Origin: DASVHS01 sp035468985
GTDB lineage: Bacteria; Acidobacteriota; Thermoanaerobaculia; Gp7-AA8
Assembly: GCA_035468985.1 (NCBI GenBank)
Contig: DATISF010000077.1
Span: forward strand, 1 to 64,000
Direction of reading: 5' to 3'
Length of the DNA: 64,000 nt
Shown piece after piece: positions 5,780 to 14,683 of this stretch. The first letter of the stretch is position 1; each line of letters begins with the position of its first letter. The translations under genes and the position numbers were made by a program. Below the pieces are notes generated by a model. It saw nothing but the letters and a program-made list of their open reading frames with translations, ran no database searches and was not told the origin of the DNA.

Positions 5780-8713
5780 ATGATGAAGACCTATCCCGGA
5801 CCGAGCGGCACAAACCTCCAGTCCTTCCCGCCGCGCGAACGATGGGACGACTGGACGGAGCTCGAGTCGCGCGCCTGGCCGAAGCGCGAAGAGCATCACT
5901 ACATGCTCGTGCCCACCACGTGCTTCAACTGCGAGTCGGCGTGCGGCCTCCTCGCCTACGTCGATCGCGAGACGATGCAGGTCCGCAAGTACGAAGGAAA
6001 CCCCGAGCATCCGGGATCGCGCGGACGCAATTGTGCGAAAGGACCGGCCACGCTGAACCAGGCCACCGATCCCGACCGCATCCTGCATCCGATGAAACGC
6101 ACCGCCAGGCGCGGAGAGAATCAGTGGACGCGAATCACCTGGGACGAAGCGCTCGACGACATCGCCGCGCGCATTCGCCGTTCGCTCGTCGAAGGACGGC
6201 CGAATGAAGTGATGTACCACGTCGGCCGCCCCGGAGAGGACGGCTACACCGAGCGCGTGCTCGCCGCGTGGGGCGTGGACGGCCACAACTCGCACACGAA
6301 CATCTGCTCGTCGAGCGCGCGCAGCGGTTATCAGTTCTGGATGGGTTACGACCGCCCGAGCCCCGATCACGCGAACGCCGACGTCATCCTTCTCATCAGC
6401 TCGCACCTCGAAGCGGGGCACTACTTCAATCCCCACGCGCAGCGCGTCATGGAAGCGAAGCAGCGCGGCGCGAAGCTGCTCGTCTTCGACGTCCGCCTCT
6501 CGAACACCGCCACGCACGCCGATCACTGGATCTCGCCCTGGCCGGGCAGCGAGGCGGCAATCCTGCTGTCGATCGCGCGATTCATGATCGAGAACGGCCG
6601 CTACGACCGCGACTTCGTGAGGCGCTGGTGGAACTGGCAGGAGTTCATGAAGGCACGTCATCCTGAGTTCATGGAGGCACGTCATCCTGAGCGGAGCGAA
6701 GGATCTCAAAATGCGACGGCGGGATCCTTCGCCGCCTCCGCCGCTCAGGCTGACGTGGGGTTCGAAGATTTCGAGCGCGTCCTCCGCACTCTCTACTCCG
6801 AATACACATTCGAATTCGCGGCGAAAGAATCGGGCGTCGACGCCAAGACCATCGAGGAGATCGCGGACATCGTCTCTCGCGCGGGCAAGCGCCTCAGCAC
6901 CCACACCTGGCGCTCCGCCACCGCCGGCAACCTCGGAGGCTGGCAGGTCGCGCGCGCGCTCTTCCTGCTCAACGCGCTCACCGGCGCGGTGGCGACGGAG
7001 GGCGGTGTGTTTCCCAACTCGTGGAACAAGTTCGTCCCGAAGCCGATCCACATGCCGCCGCATCCGCCGAAGTGGAACGACCTGACGTGGCCCGACGAGT
7101 TTCCCCTCGCCTGCAACGAGCTCTCGTTCCTGCTTCCGCATTTCCTCGCCGACAAACGCGGCAAGCTCGAGGTCTACTTCAGCCGCGTCTACAACCCGGT
7201 GTGGACGAATCCCGACGGCTTCTCATGGATCGATGCGTTGACCGATGAATCGAAAGTCGGACTGCACGTCGCGCTGACGCCGACCTGGAGCGAGACCGCG
7301 TACTTCGCCGATTACGTGCTGCCGGTCGGCATCGGCTCCGAGCGGCACGACATCCATTCGTACGAGACGCACGACGCGCAGTGGCTCGGCTTCCGCCAGC
7401 CCGTGATTCGCACGGCGAAAGAACGGCTCGGAGAAAAGATCACCGACACGCGCCAGGCAAACCCCGGCGAGGTGTGGGAAGAGAACGAATTCTGGATCGA
7501 GCTGTCGTGGCGCATCGATCCCGACGGCAAGCTCGGCATCCGCAAGTACTTCGAGTCGAAGAAACAGCCGGGCAAGAAGCTCACGGTCGACGAATACTAC
7601 GGGTACATCTTCGAGAACTCGGTGCCCGGCCTGCCGGAAAGGGCGAAGCACGAGGGCACGACACCGCTCGACTACATGCGACGCACCGGCGCGTTCGAGG
7701 TCAAGCATGGCGTCGGCGCGATTCACGAAGAAGCAATCGCCCAGAACGAGCTCACCGAGACGCACACAGACCCCCTTGGCCGCGTCTACACCCGCGCGCC
7801 GAAGCCCGATCAGCCGAACATCGTGCCGGTCCCCTCGCCCGACGGCGATGCGGAAGGGCGCCGGCGCGCCGGTGTCGAGATCGACGGCGTCGTGCGCCGC
7901 GGTTTCCCGACCCCCAGCGGAAGGCTTGAGTTCTATTCGTCCACGCTGGCCCAATGGGGCTGGCCGGAGATGGCCATCCCCGGCTACACGCGCAGCCAGG
8001 TGCATCCGGAGAATCTCAAACCGGGCGAGATGCCTCTCATCCCGACGTTCCGCCTCCCCGTTCAGGTTCACACGCGCAGTGCGAACGCGAAATGGCTCGA
8101 CGAGATCGCGCATACGAATCCGCTGTGGATCCATCCGCGCGACGCGCAGCGGATCGACATCAGGAACGGCGATCTCGTCCGCGTGGAGACACGCATCGGA
8201 TACTTCGTCGTGAAGGCGTGGGTCACCGAGGGCATCCGTCCCGGCGTCGTTGCGTGCAGCCATCACATGGGACGTTGGAAGACGGACGGCAACGGGCAGC
8301 GGCAGATGATGGCCACCGTGTCACTCGATCGAAACGGATCGGAGTGGAAGCTGAAGCGCGAGCGCGGCGTGGAGCCGTACACATCGGGCGACGCCGACAC
8401 GGAGCGCATCTGGTGGACCGACGCCGGCGTGCATCAGAACCTCACGTTCGCCGTGCAGCCCGATCCGATCTCGGGAATGCACTGCTGGCATCAAGCCGTG
8501 CGCGTCCGTAAGGCCGATCCGACAGACCGCTACGCCGACATTCACGTCGACATCGCGAAATCGCGTGAGGCCTATCAAGAATGGATGGAGAAGACGCGCC
8601 CGGCATCCACGCACTCGCCGGATGGAACGCGACGGCCGTACTGGATGCTGAGGCCGCTCAAGCCGGGGCGCGACGTGTTCAAGCTGGCGAAGAAGCGCGA
8701 GGTGAGCCGCTGA
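5780..8713 (+). CDS. Molybdopterin oxidoreductase of the SoeA/PsrA/PhsA branch, probable sulfite dehydrogenase catalytic subunit
   Basis: 977 residues of the DMSO reductase superfamily. Cys48, Cys51, Cys55 and Cys85 form the proximal [4Fe-4S] motif. Cys176 in HTNICSSSA is the probable Mo ligand. The C-terminal molybdopterin dinucleotide-binding fold begins around PLIPTFRLPVQVHTRS. There is no Tat or Sec leader, so it should be cytoplasmic, as in SoeABC of purple sulfur bacteria rather than periplasmic PsrA/PhsA. With TusA, DsrE, persulfide dioxygenase-like and TauE genes opposite, sulfite oxidation to sulfate is the favoured reaction; polysulfide or thiosulfate chemistry remains possible. Residues about 288-326 are encoded by an in-frame repeat insertion. 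Confidence 0.85.
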   Translation: MMKTYPGPSGTNLQSFPPRERWDDWTELESRAWPKREEHHYMLVPTTCFNCESACGLLAYVDRETMQVRKYEGNPEHPGSRGRNCAKGPATLNQATDPDRILHPMKRTARRGENQWTRITWDEALDDIAARIRRSLVEGRPNEVMYHVGRPGEDGYTERVLAAWGVDGHNSHTNICSSSARSGYQFWMGYDRPSPDHANADVILLISSHLEAGHYFNPHAQRVMEAKQRGAKLLVFDVRLSNTATHADHWISPWPGSEAAILLSIARFMIENGRYDRDFVRRWWNWQEFMKARHPEFMEARHPERSEGSQNATAGSFAASAAQADVGFEDFERVLRTLYSEYTFEFAAKESGVDAKTIEEIADIVSRAGKRLSTHTWRSATAGNLGGWQVARALFLLNALTGAVATEGGVFPNSWNKFVPKPIHMPPHPPKWNDLTWPDEFPLACNELSFLLPHFLADKRGKLEVYFSRVYNPVWTNPDGFSWIDALTDESKVGLHVALTPTWSETAYFADYVLPVGIGSERHDIHSYETHDAQWLGFRQPVIRTAKERLGEKITDTRQANPGEVWEENEFWIELSWRIDPDGKLGIRKYFESKKQPGKKLTVDEYYGYIFENSVPGLPERAKHEGTTPLDYMRRTGAFEVKHGVGAIHEEAIAQNELTETHTDPLGRVYTRAPKPDQPNIVPVPSPDGDAEGRRRAGVEIDGVVRRGFPTPSGRLEFYSSTLAQWGWPEMAIPGYTRSQVHPENLKPGEMPLIPTFRLPVQVHTRSANAKWLDEIAHTNPLWIHPRDAQRIDIRNGDLVRVETRIGYFVVKAWVTEGIRPGVVACSHHMGRWKTDGNGQRQMMATVSLDRNGSEWKLKRERGVEPYTSGDADTERIWWTDAGVHQNLTFAVQPDPISGMHCWHQAVRVRKADPTDRYADIHVDIAKSREAYQEWMEKTRPASTHSPDGTRRPYWMLRPLKPGRDVFKLAKKREVSR
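6641..6754 (+). repeat. In-frame family B repeat plus 24-bp duplication inside the SoeA-like gene
   Basis: 6641-6664 and 6665-6688 are tandem 24-mers (EFMKARHP and EFMEARHP) with one mismatch. From 6681 the family B palindrome follows (left arm GTCATCCTGAGCGGAGCG, right arm ending CTCAGGCTGAC). The segment is read through without a stop and encodes a Ser/Ala/Glu-rich insert containing HPERSEGS. Confidence 0.85.
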
Positions 8714-8727
8714 GTTGGACCTGATAT

Positions 8728-8758
8728 CCTCGGTGCGCAACCGCACCGAGGAGGTTTT
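8728..8758 (+). terminator. Ten-bp hairpin with T-run overlapping the next gene's ribosome binding site
   Basis: CCTCGGTGCG, loop CAAC, CGCACCGAGG, then AGGTTTT. It can work as a weak intrinsic terminator after the molybdoenzyme gene. Its 3' arm overlaps GAGGAGG, the Shine-Dalgarno seven bases before the ATG at 8762, so folding would also hide that site. Confidence 0.6.
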
Positions 8759-8761
8759 GTC

Positions 8762-9322
8762 ATGACGGCACTCACCGCGCTCTGGCTCCCCATCCTTCTG
8801 TCCGCCGTGTTCGTCTTCATTGCCAGTTCGATCATCCATATGGCTCCGCTTTGGCATCAAGGCGATTACCCGCGCCTGCCGAATCAGGATGAGGTGATGG
8901 CGGCGCTGCGCCCGCTGGCGATCCCGCCGGGCGACTACCTCGTGCCGCGTCCGGCGAGCCGTGATGAGATGAAGACGCCCGAGTTCCAGGAAAAGATGAA
9001 GCAGGGGCCGGTGATGATGATGACGGTGATGCCGAACGGCCCGATGTCGATGGGCCGCAACTTCGTGCTCTGGTTCATCTACTCGGTCGTCGTTTCGTTC
9101 TTCTCCGCCTACATCGCCTCGCGCGCACTGCCATCCGGCGCGAACTACCTGCAGGTGTTCCGTTTCATCGGCGCGGCGGCGTTCCTCGGATACGCGGTCG
9201 CGCTCTGGCAGCTCTCGATCTGGTTCTCGCGCGCGTGGAGCGCGACCATCAAATCGACGCTGGACGGCCTGATCTACGCGCTGCTGACGGCGGGAACGTT
9301 CGGCTGGTTGTGGCCGCGGTAG
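8762..9322 (+). CDS. Conserved hypothetical four-helix membrane protein
   Basis: 186 residues with predicted membrane helices at about 3-27, 100-122, 130-153 and 158-184. A loop between the first and second contains many Met residues (MKQGPVMMMTVMPNGPMSMG). I do not recognise a named family. It starts with a strong Shine-Dalgarno that lies in the 3' arm of a hairpin. It follows the sulfur molybdoenzyme on the same strand by about 50 bases, but a functional link is only positional. Confidence 0.7.
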   Translation: MTALTALWLPILLSAVFVFIASSIIHMAPLWHQGDYPRLPNQDEVMAALRPLAIPPGDYLVPRPASRDEMKTPEFQEKMKQGPVMMMTVMPNGPMSMGRNFVLWFIYSVVVSFFSAYIASRALPSGANYLQVFRFIGAAAFLGYAVALWQLSIWFSRAWSATIKSTLDGLIYALLTAGTFGWLWPR

Positions 9323-9331
9323 CGTCCCATT

Positions 9332-11128
9332 TCACGCTGTCGCTTCCAGCCAGAAACGCAGCTGCGCCACCTTGATGTCTCCGTTCGCATCGAAGTACTG
9401 ATTCAGCCACTCGTCAGGCGTCGACTTCAGCCCCTGGTCGGCTTTCTTTCCGTCGCGCTTCACCAGATACCGCCACGCGAAGTGGTCGTAGACGTCGAGA
9501 ACGTGCGTCGCGTACGCCACGGCCAGCTTCTTGTTGCCCTCGATGATCACCAGATTCTCGTCGTTGTCGTACGACGCCTTGTGGCCGAGGTTGTGGCTTC
9601 CGGTGACGACGGCACAGTCGTTCGAGAAGGGATCGATCACCATCACCTTGTCGTGGATGATGGCGAAGCCGGCTTTCAGAATTTCTTTCTGCCAGCCCTC
9701 CGGGATGATCTTCCCGTCGAACGCTTCGGCCCCGATGACGCGCGGGTCCTGCTTGATCGGAGTCTTCTGTCCCTTGACCTTCTTCGGCGGCGCCATCCCT
9801 TTCAGCTCGTAATAGAACCCCTCGGACGCTGACTTGTTGGTGACGCAGCCCCGGACGAACAACTTCTTGTTCGCCTTCAACGCCAGCGCGGACCAGTTGG
9901 CGATGCTCGGCGATCCCGGATAGAAGGCCAGAAAGAGAATCGCGTGCTTGGCCTTGTTGATGCGATCGCAGACCGCCTGCATGTCGACCGGGCGAGCCTC
10001 GTTCTTCGACTTGCTGCTGCGCGCTTTCGGCGTGTTCGGTGAGAACCAGCTTTGCAGCTTCGTCCCCGCGCTCACAGTGAAATCCTTCCCGCTCTTGTCC
10101 CACGTTCGCAAGCCGGTGGCCTGCAGCAATTTCGCGGTGCCCTTGGCCGCCCTGGTGTCGGCCGCAAGCTTGTTCCAGTAAGCGAGATATCGCTTCGCTA
10201 CGTCACGATCCTCCAGCACGATCGTGTTGTTGGTCTGGGCGCAGAGGCCGGTGGACGTCCAGTTCGTCGATCCGAGGAGTACGGCTTTCGGGCCTTGAGC
10301 ATCGGCGTAGACCAGAAACTTGTTATGGCCGATGTGGTTGCTGGGCATGATGCGATCCAGCACGAGCTTCGCCGTTTTCTTGACGCGTGCACGTGAATCG
10401 GCGTTGCCGTCCACCTTGATCTGCTTTGGCTTTCCTGTCTTCGGATTGATCTCGTCACTGTCCTCGGTCTGGACGGAGTTGGAGAGAATGATCTGCAGCC
10501 GCTTGCCGAGGCCTTCGAGCTTCTGGATGAGCTCCTCGTCGCCGAGCTCGTAGAGCGCCGCGTAGATCGTTCCCGAATTCCGGGCGCGGTCGACGAAGCC
10601 GGTGAGCGCCTCGACCATGTCGCTGGAGAGGCTCTCGCGCAGCTTGTTCTTCGGATCGGAGATCTGCGGCAACAGCCCGGTCTTGCTCGGGCTCCCCTTG
10701 AAGGCGCGTGAGACGCGCTGCGTGGAGATGAGCCCGCGGTTGAAGAAGGCGTCGAGCCCCGCCTCGAGCGTGGAGGAGATCGTGACTTCGTTCGACGTGA
10801 GGAATGGGAGTGCCGCCATCGGCGTCAGGTTTCCCGGTGTCCCTTCCAGCGGCACGACCTTGTAGCGAAACGTGCGGTTGCCGGTCTTCTCCGCCACCAG
10901 GCGCGCGTAAGGATCCTTCCAGTAGAACTTCTGAATCGGAAAATCCTCGGTCGTCTGCCCCTTCTGGATCTTGTAGCCTTTGAAGACGGCGTGGCTCGGG
11001 AGCGGAGTCTCCTTTCCCTTGTCGTCGATGCGATAGACGGCGAATCCCATGCAGCCATCCGGCCGCTTCCCATAACTCCATGCAATCGTGATGACGTCGT
11101 TGTTCGCGAAAGCGATTGCGTTTTTCAT
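9332..11128 (-). CDS. Phospholipase D-like protein with two HKD motifs
   Basis: 598 residues. The first motif is HNKFLVYAD (His268, Lys270) followed by GSTNW; the second is a textbook HDKVMVID (His492, Lys494, Asp499) followed by TGSHN. The N-terminal 110 residues look like a beta-rich domain of unknown role. No signal peptide is seen, so a cytoplasmic phosphodiesterase or nuclease role is possible as well as lipid hydrolysis. It lies 10 bases behind the patatin-like lipoprotein gene on the same strand, so two lipid-active hydrolases may be co-expressed. Family membership is sure; substrate is not. Confidence 0.88.
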   Translation of the reverse strand: MKNAIAFANNDVITIAWSYGKRPDGCMGFAVYRIDDKGKETPLPSHAVFKGYKIQKGQTTEDFPIQKFYWKDPYARLVAEKTGNRTFRYKVVPLEGTPGNLTPMAALPFLTSNEVTISSTLEAGLDAFFNRGLISTQRVSRAFKGSPSKTGLLPQISDPKNKLRESLSSDMVEALTGFVDRARNSGTIYAALYELGDEELIQKLEGLGKRLQIILSNSVQTEDSDEINPKTGKPKQIKVDGNADSRARVKKTAKLVLDRIMPSNHIGHNKFLVYADAQGPKAVLLGSTNWTSTGLCAQTNNTIVLEDRDVAKRYLAYWNKLAADTRAAKGTAKLLQATGLRTWDKSGKDFTVSAGTKLQSWFSPNTPKARSSKSKNEARPVDMQAVCDRINKAKHAILFLAFYPGSPSIANWSALALKANKKLFVRGCVTNKSASEGFYYELKGMAPPKKVKGQKTPIKQDPRVIGAEAFDGKIIPEGWQKEILKAGFAIIHDKVMVIDPFSNDCAVVTGSHNLGHKASYDNDENLVIIEGNKKLAVAYATHVLDVYDHFAWRYLVKRDGKKADQGLKSTPDEWLNQYFDANGDIKVAQLRFWLEATA

Positions 11129-11138
11129 ATCAGCCTCC

Positions 11139-12461
11139 CTATTTCAGATCAGTCAGGAGTTTCTGGTAATCCGCGGATTCGCGCAGCAGGCGCGGGCCCA
11201 CGGCGAGCAACGCGTCGATCTGCTCGCTTTTCAGCGCGAAGCTCGTCGGCAGATCGTCGAAAAACTTCCGCTCGGCAGGCGGCAGCGACGCGAATGCGAT
11301 GTGCACGCGGTAGAAGGCGATCTGGCGAAGGCCGTCCGGCGACACGGCCTGGTCCTTGTTCCACGCGGAGATGCTTTCCCGCAGCAGTTCGAGCGTGTCG
11401 AAGGAGTAATTGGCCATCGGCGTGTTCGACACGGCGTTGAGGACCTGGACGACGGTCGGCTGACTCTCGTTGCGATCGAGGGTGACGCCGCTCCCCTTCT
11501 CCGCGTCGACATCGATGACGACCACACGCTTGACCCGGCCACGATTCATGAGCCGCAGCACCGAGAACCCGGGATCGTTCGATGACAGCGCGCGGAGCGG
11601 TCCGCGGAGACCGATGTTGTCGGCCAGTCCGCCGTCCATCAGTTGAATGAACCGGCGCTCGGAATCGGAGTACGCCCGCTGTTCAATCGCCGTGCGGAAG
11701 CGCGACGGGTTGATGAACCGGTCATCCATCGCGTTCGCCACCCACTCCGGCTCCTGATAGCTGCATGTTCCCGAATAGTTGTGCAGCGTGACCGCGGTCA
11801 GCAGCAGAGGGAATGCCGACGACGCAGCGACGGCGCGCCCGATTTTCATCGCATCGAGGTCGGAACAGATCGGGTCGAACTGCTCCTGCGTGAACTCGAA
11901 GCGCGAACCGAGGTCGATCTCGGTGGCGTTCAGGACGATGTAGGGCCGCTTGCGCGGCAGATCGGAGAATCTCTTCCGATCGAAGATGTGGGTGTCGTAG
12001 TACTCGGTGGCGAGATCGCTCCGGCTGAATCGCGACGACAGCAGCCGCAGCCAGTTCCGCGGATTGATCGTCGCGTACAGGAGATCGCGCTGCACGTCGT
12101 GGCGCAGGAAATCGCGCTCGAAACCCTCGAGCGGCATTCTTCCGGCGAGCGCGTACGCCGCCGCGGTGAAGCTGCCTCCCGAAACCGACGAGATCACGTC
12201 GACTTCGTCGAGAAGAGTGCCCGCGCCGCCGTGAATCCTCGTGCGAGCCAGTTCCTGAAGAACGCCGTACGAGAGCGCCGCCGCACGCGTGCCGCCGCCG
12301 GAGAACGCCAGGATGACGAACGTCTCGTCCTCGCCGGCGGTGGCTGCCACATTCGAGAAACGATAGCCGTGCGTTCGGTCGAAATGCTGCAGTCGCGCGT
12401 TCGGCGTGTACGTCGCACAGCCTGCGAACAGGAGCAGCACCGCGAGCGCGCGCTTATTCAT
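11139..12461 (-). CDS. Patatin-like phospholipase, predicted lipoprotein
   Basis: 440 residues. A lipobox ends at Cys15 (LLFAGC), so it should be membrane anchored. Patatin signatures are present in order: oxyanion loop SGGGTRAA (about 54-61), nucleophile Ser94 in SVSGGS (the first Gly of GxSxG is replaced by Ser, common in bacterial members), and the catalytic DGG in LMDGGLADNIG. Such enzymes are acyl hydrolases acting on phospholipids. It overlaps an upstream 71-residue gene by 8 bases and is followed closely by the PLD-like gene, suggesting one operon. Confidence 0.88.
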   Translation of the reverse strand: MNKRALAVLLLFAGCATYTPNARLQHFDRTHGYRFSNVAATAGEDETFVILAFSGGGTRAAALSYGVLQELARTRIHGGAGTLLDEVDVISSVSGGSFTAAAYALAGRMPLEGFERDFLRHDVQRDLLYATINPRNWLRLLSSRFSRSDLATEYYDTHIFDRKRFSDLPRKRPYIVLNATEIDLGSRFEFTQEQFDPICSDLDAMKIGRAVAASSAFPLLLTAVTLHNYSGTCSYQEPEWVANAMDDRFINPSRFRTAIEQRAYSDSERRFIQLMDGGLADNIGLRGPLRALSSNDPGFSVLRLMNRGRVKRVVVIDVDAEKGSGVTLDRNESQPTVVQVLNAVSNTPMANYSFDTLELLRESISAWNKDQAVSPDGLRQIAFYRVHIAFASLPPAERKFFDDLPTSFALKSEQIDALLAVGPRLLRESADYQKLLTDLK

Positions 12462-12669
12462 CGCGCTCGAATTCGATGATCATCGGATGGACGGTGGTGG
12501 TGCCGGTGACCGTCGGCCTCCGCCACTTCGGCTTGTAGTCGCGCGGATCGCCGAGGTTGACGGTGTGCTTGCCTTCCTCGACCCGCAGGCGCTCGCCGGT
12601 CTCGCCGTTCTCCTCGCCGTCGATGAAGACGGTGCGCGTTTGCGGGTAGGTGACGATGATGTACTCCAT
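12454..12669 (-). CDS. Small hypothetical protein upstream of the patatin gene
   Basis: About 71 residues, starting MEYIIVTYPQTRTVFIDGEE. An in-frame ATG nine codons further upstream is possible. The pattern of short beta strands and a VFIDGEENGETGERLRVEEGKH segment resembles PEGA-type surface modules, a weak resemblance only. Its last codons overlap the start of the patatin-like gene by 8 bases, which supports it being real and translationally coupled. No catalytic motif is visible. Confidence 0.6.
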   Translation of the reverse strand: MEYIIVTYPQTRTVFIDGEENGETGERLRVEEGKHTVNLGDPRDYKPKWRRPTVTGTTTVHPMIIEFERDE

Positions 12670-12708
12670 GAGGATGGAGTGGCGGATGGCGGTCAATTAC
12701 CTACCTGA

Positions 12709-12760
12709 TGGAGCCCAGGCTTCAGCCGGGAAAGGGCACCGGCTGAAACCGGTGCTCCAT
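12709..12760. repeat. Family C palindromic repeat, copy 1
   Basis: TGGAGCCCAGGCTTCAGCC ... GGCTGAAACCGGTGCTCCA, an imperfect inverted repeat of about 52 bases. It ends two bases from the stop codon of the HEAT/ankyrin gene. The second copy is at 21043-21097, also at gene 3' ends. Confidence 0.8.
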
Positions 12761-12762
12761 CG

Positions 12763-14631
12763 TTATTTCGCGGCCTTCTCGATCAGCGCCAGCACCTTCG
12801 GCTTGTCCTTGTAGGCGTCGCGGTACATCTTCGCCTTCTCCGGAGGGAGGCGATATCCGGCGGCGACGATCGGCAGGACCGCGTCATTGCCGTCGAACAT
12901 GCCGAATTCGAATGCCGTCAGCCCCGAGACGTTCTTCACATGGATGTCCGCGCCGGCCTTGAGCATCATGTTCACGACCTCGGCATCGCACTTTTCGGCC
13001 GCGGCCATCAGAGGGGTGTTGCCGCGGTCATCGGCGATCTTCGCCGTCGCGCCGCGCGCGATCAGCATCTTCACCAGCGCCTTCTTCCTGGCGCCGCAAC
13101 CCTGACCCTCGAGAACGACACGCAGCACGGGATCGCCGTACGAGCTCGTGAAACGCAGGTTCGGTGACATGCCGGCATCGAGAAACGCCTTGATCTTCTC
13201 CGTATCCTGTTCGCTCAGCGCGCGGTAGAAGTCGGATTCGTTGAAACCGACCTTGCTTTCGCGCAACGCGGTCAGCCCTCGCTCCTGCGATGCCGAATCC
13301 ACGGCCGCTGTCGACTCCACGGTCCTCTTGCCGCTGTAGTGCGAGGCCATCATCTCCAGCGCCGCTTTCACATCGGTAACGATCATCGGATCGGGGTCCT
13401 TCAGCAGCGGACGGATCAAGTCGGCCGCCGGGGCCGCGTCCTTCCCGCGATTGCGGATCGCCAAAAGCGCCGAGAAACGGACCTCGCGGTCTTTCTGTTC
13501 GGCCGCGTAACGGGCCAGCAGCGGCAGGACCGTCGCGGCGGGGAGCTGCAGGTTGTCGAGTGACCTGACCGCATTGCGGCGCACCTCCGGCTCGGGATCG
13601 CTGTTGATGGCCGTCTGCAGGACCGGCAGGGCCCGTTCGGCCATCTTCTTCTTCAGGTCGGCGCTCACCGGGTACGCCGCGTCGGCGATGTCTCCGATCG
13701 CCTCCGCCGCATGCTTGCGGTTGTCGGCTTCCTTGTCCCTGGCAAGGGCCTGCAGGACGGCGTCGAATCCGTCGTGTGCGAGGCCTTTCGCATCTTGCAG
13801 CGCGGTGACCGCGACATACCGCACGCTCTTGTCAGGATCCGTCGTCATGCGTCCGACGTCGGCAGCCCACGCGGTGACCTCCGCCGCGGACTTGTTCTGT
13901 TTCCCGAGGAGGTCGACCGCCGCGTAACGGACATTCGAGTCGCGCGCGGGAAGCTCGGCCAGAAGCGTCTCGACCCATTTGTCTGGCCGCGGTTTGTATT
14001 CGCCCAGCGCGTACAGGATTTTCTCCGCGGCCTCGGGTGAATCGTGAAGGGCCATCACGAAGCGTGGAATCGCGGAGCGATCCTGCGTCTTGGCCAGCTT
14101 CATCAGCGCTTTCTTGCCGTCCTCATCGCTCGGATTTTTCTTCGCGAAGCCGACGAGCGGCGCGACGAGCCTCTCCGCCGGCTCGGTGCCGATCAGAGCG
14201 CGGGCGGCGAGAAATTTGTCGACGTCGTCGCCAAGCCGAATCACGTTGCGCAGCGGATCGGCGACTTCCTTCACCGGCTCGCCCATGTTCAGCAGCGCAC
14301 CGGCGGCGCGGACGGCGACGGACGGATCGGAATCGTCGACCGCTTTGCGCAGCGCGGGCATCGCCGCCTTCGAGACATCGGCCGCGTCCCACAGCGCACC
14401 CGCGGCCTCGATGCGAACGCTGGCATCCTTATCGGCCAGCGCCACGATCAGCGGCTCGACAGCCTCGGGCGCGTGAAGTTTGCCGAGAGATTCGGCGGCC
14501 TTGGCGCGCGTCTCCGCATTGCGGCTCTTCAACAGCTTCGCGATCCCGTCGACAGACTTCTGACGTTCGGACTGCGCGAAAAGAAGAGTGGGAACGAGGA
14601 TCAGCAGGGCCAGGCGGGCGGGCTTGTGCAT
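12763..14631 (-). CDS. Secreted HEAT-repeat protein with C-terminal ankyrin repeats
   Basis: 622 residues. A Sec signal peptide (MHKPARLALLILVPTLLFAQ) is followed by about 400 residues of HEAT/PBS-lyase-type repeats, with recurring blocks such as LADKDASVRIEAAGAL and LLKDPDPMIVTDVKAAL. The last 150 residues carry ankyrin motifs (GNTPLMAAAEKCDAEVVNMM). Both folds are protein-binding scaffolds; no enzymatic residues are visible. A Shine-Dalgarno (AAGGAG) precedes the ATG. It is probably a periplasmic scaffold, with unknown partner. Confidence 0.85.
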   Translation of the reverse strand: MHKPARLALLILVPTLLFAQSERQKSVDGIAKLLKSRNAETRAKAAESLGKLHAPEAVEPLIVALADKDASVRIEAAGALWDAADVSKAAMPALRKAVDDSDPSVAVRAAGALLNMGEPVKEVADPLRNVIRLGDDVDKFLAARALIGTEPAERLVAPLVGFAKKNPSDEDGKKALMKLAKTQDRSAIPRFVMALHDSPEAAEKILYALGEYKPRPDKWVETLLAELPARDSNVRYAAVDLLGKQNKSAAEVTAWAADVGRMTTDPDKSVRYVAVTALQDAKGLAHDGFDAVLQALARDKEADNRKHAAEAIGDIADAAYPVSADLKKKMAERALPVLQTAINSDPEPEVRRNAVRSLDNLQLPAATVLPLLARYAAEQKDREVRFSALLAIRNRGKDAAPAADLIRPLLKDPDPMIVTDVKAALEMMASHYSGKRTVESTAAVDSASQERGLTALRESKVGFNESDFYRALSEQDTEKIKAFLDAGMSPNLRFTSSYGDPVLRVVLEGQGCGARKKALVKMLIARGATAKIADDRGNTPLMAAAEKCDAEVVNMMLKAGADIHVKNVSGLTAFEFGMFDGNDAVLPIVAAGYRLPPEKAKMYRDAYKDKPKVLALIEKAAK

Positions 14632-14683
14632 CGTGTACTCCTTCTGTCCGGGAGGAGACAGAGTACACGATGTCGCCGAAATC

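Noticed and set aside
6641..6754. Insertion sequence within the molybdoenzyme gene
   Set aside because: The insert is about 110 bases, palindromic, has no transposase and keeps the frame, so it is a small repeat element and the gene is not broken.
8728..8758. Riboswitch upstream of the membrane protein
   Set aside because: Only one simple hairpin is visible, with no conserved aptamer-like elements.
9332..12461. Antiphage or toxin system formed by the PLD-like and patatin genes
   Set aside because: Both families occur in defence and effector systems, but here the patatin is a lipoprotein and no nucleotide cyclase, NTPase or immunity gene is nearby.
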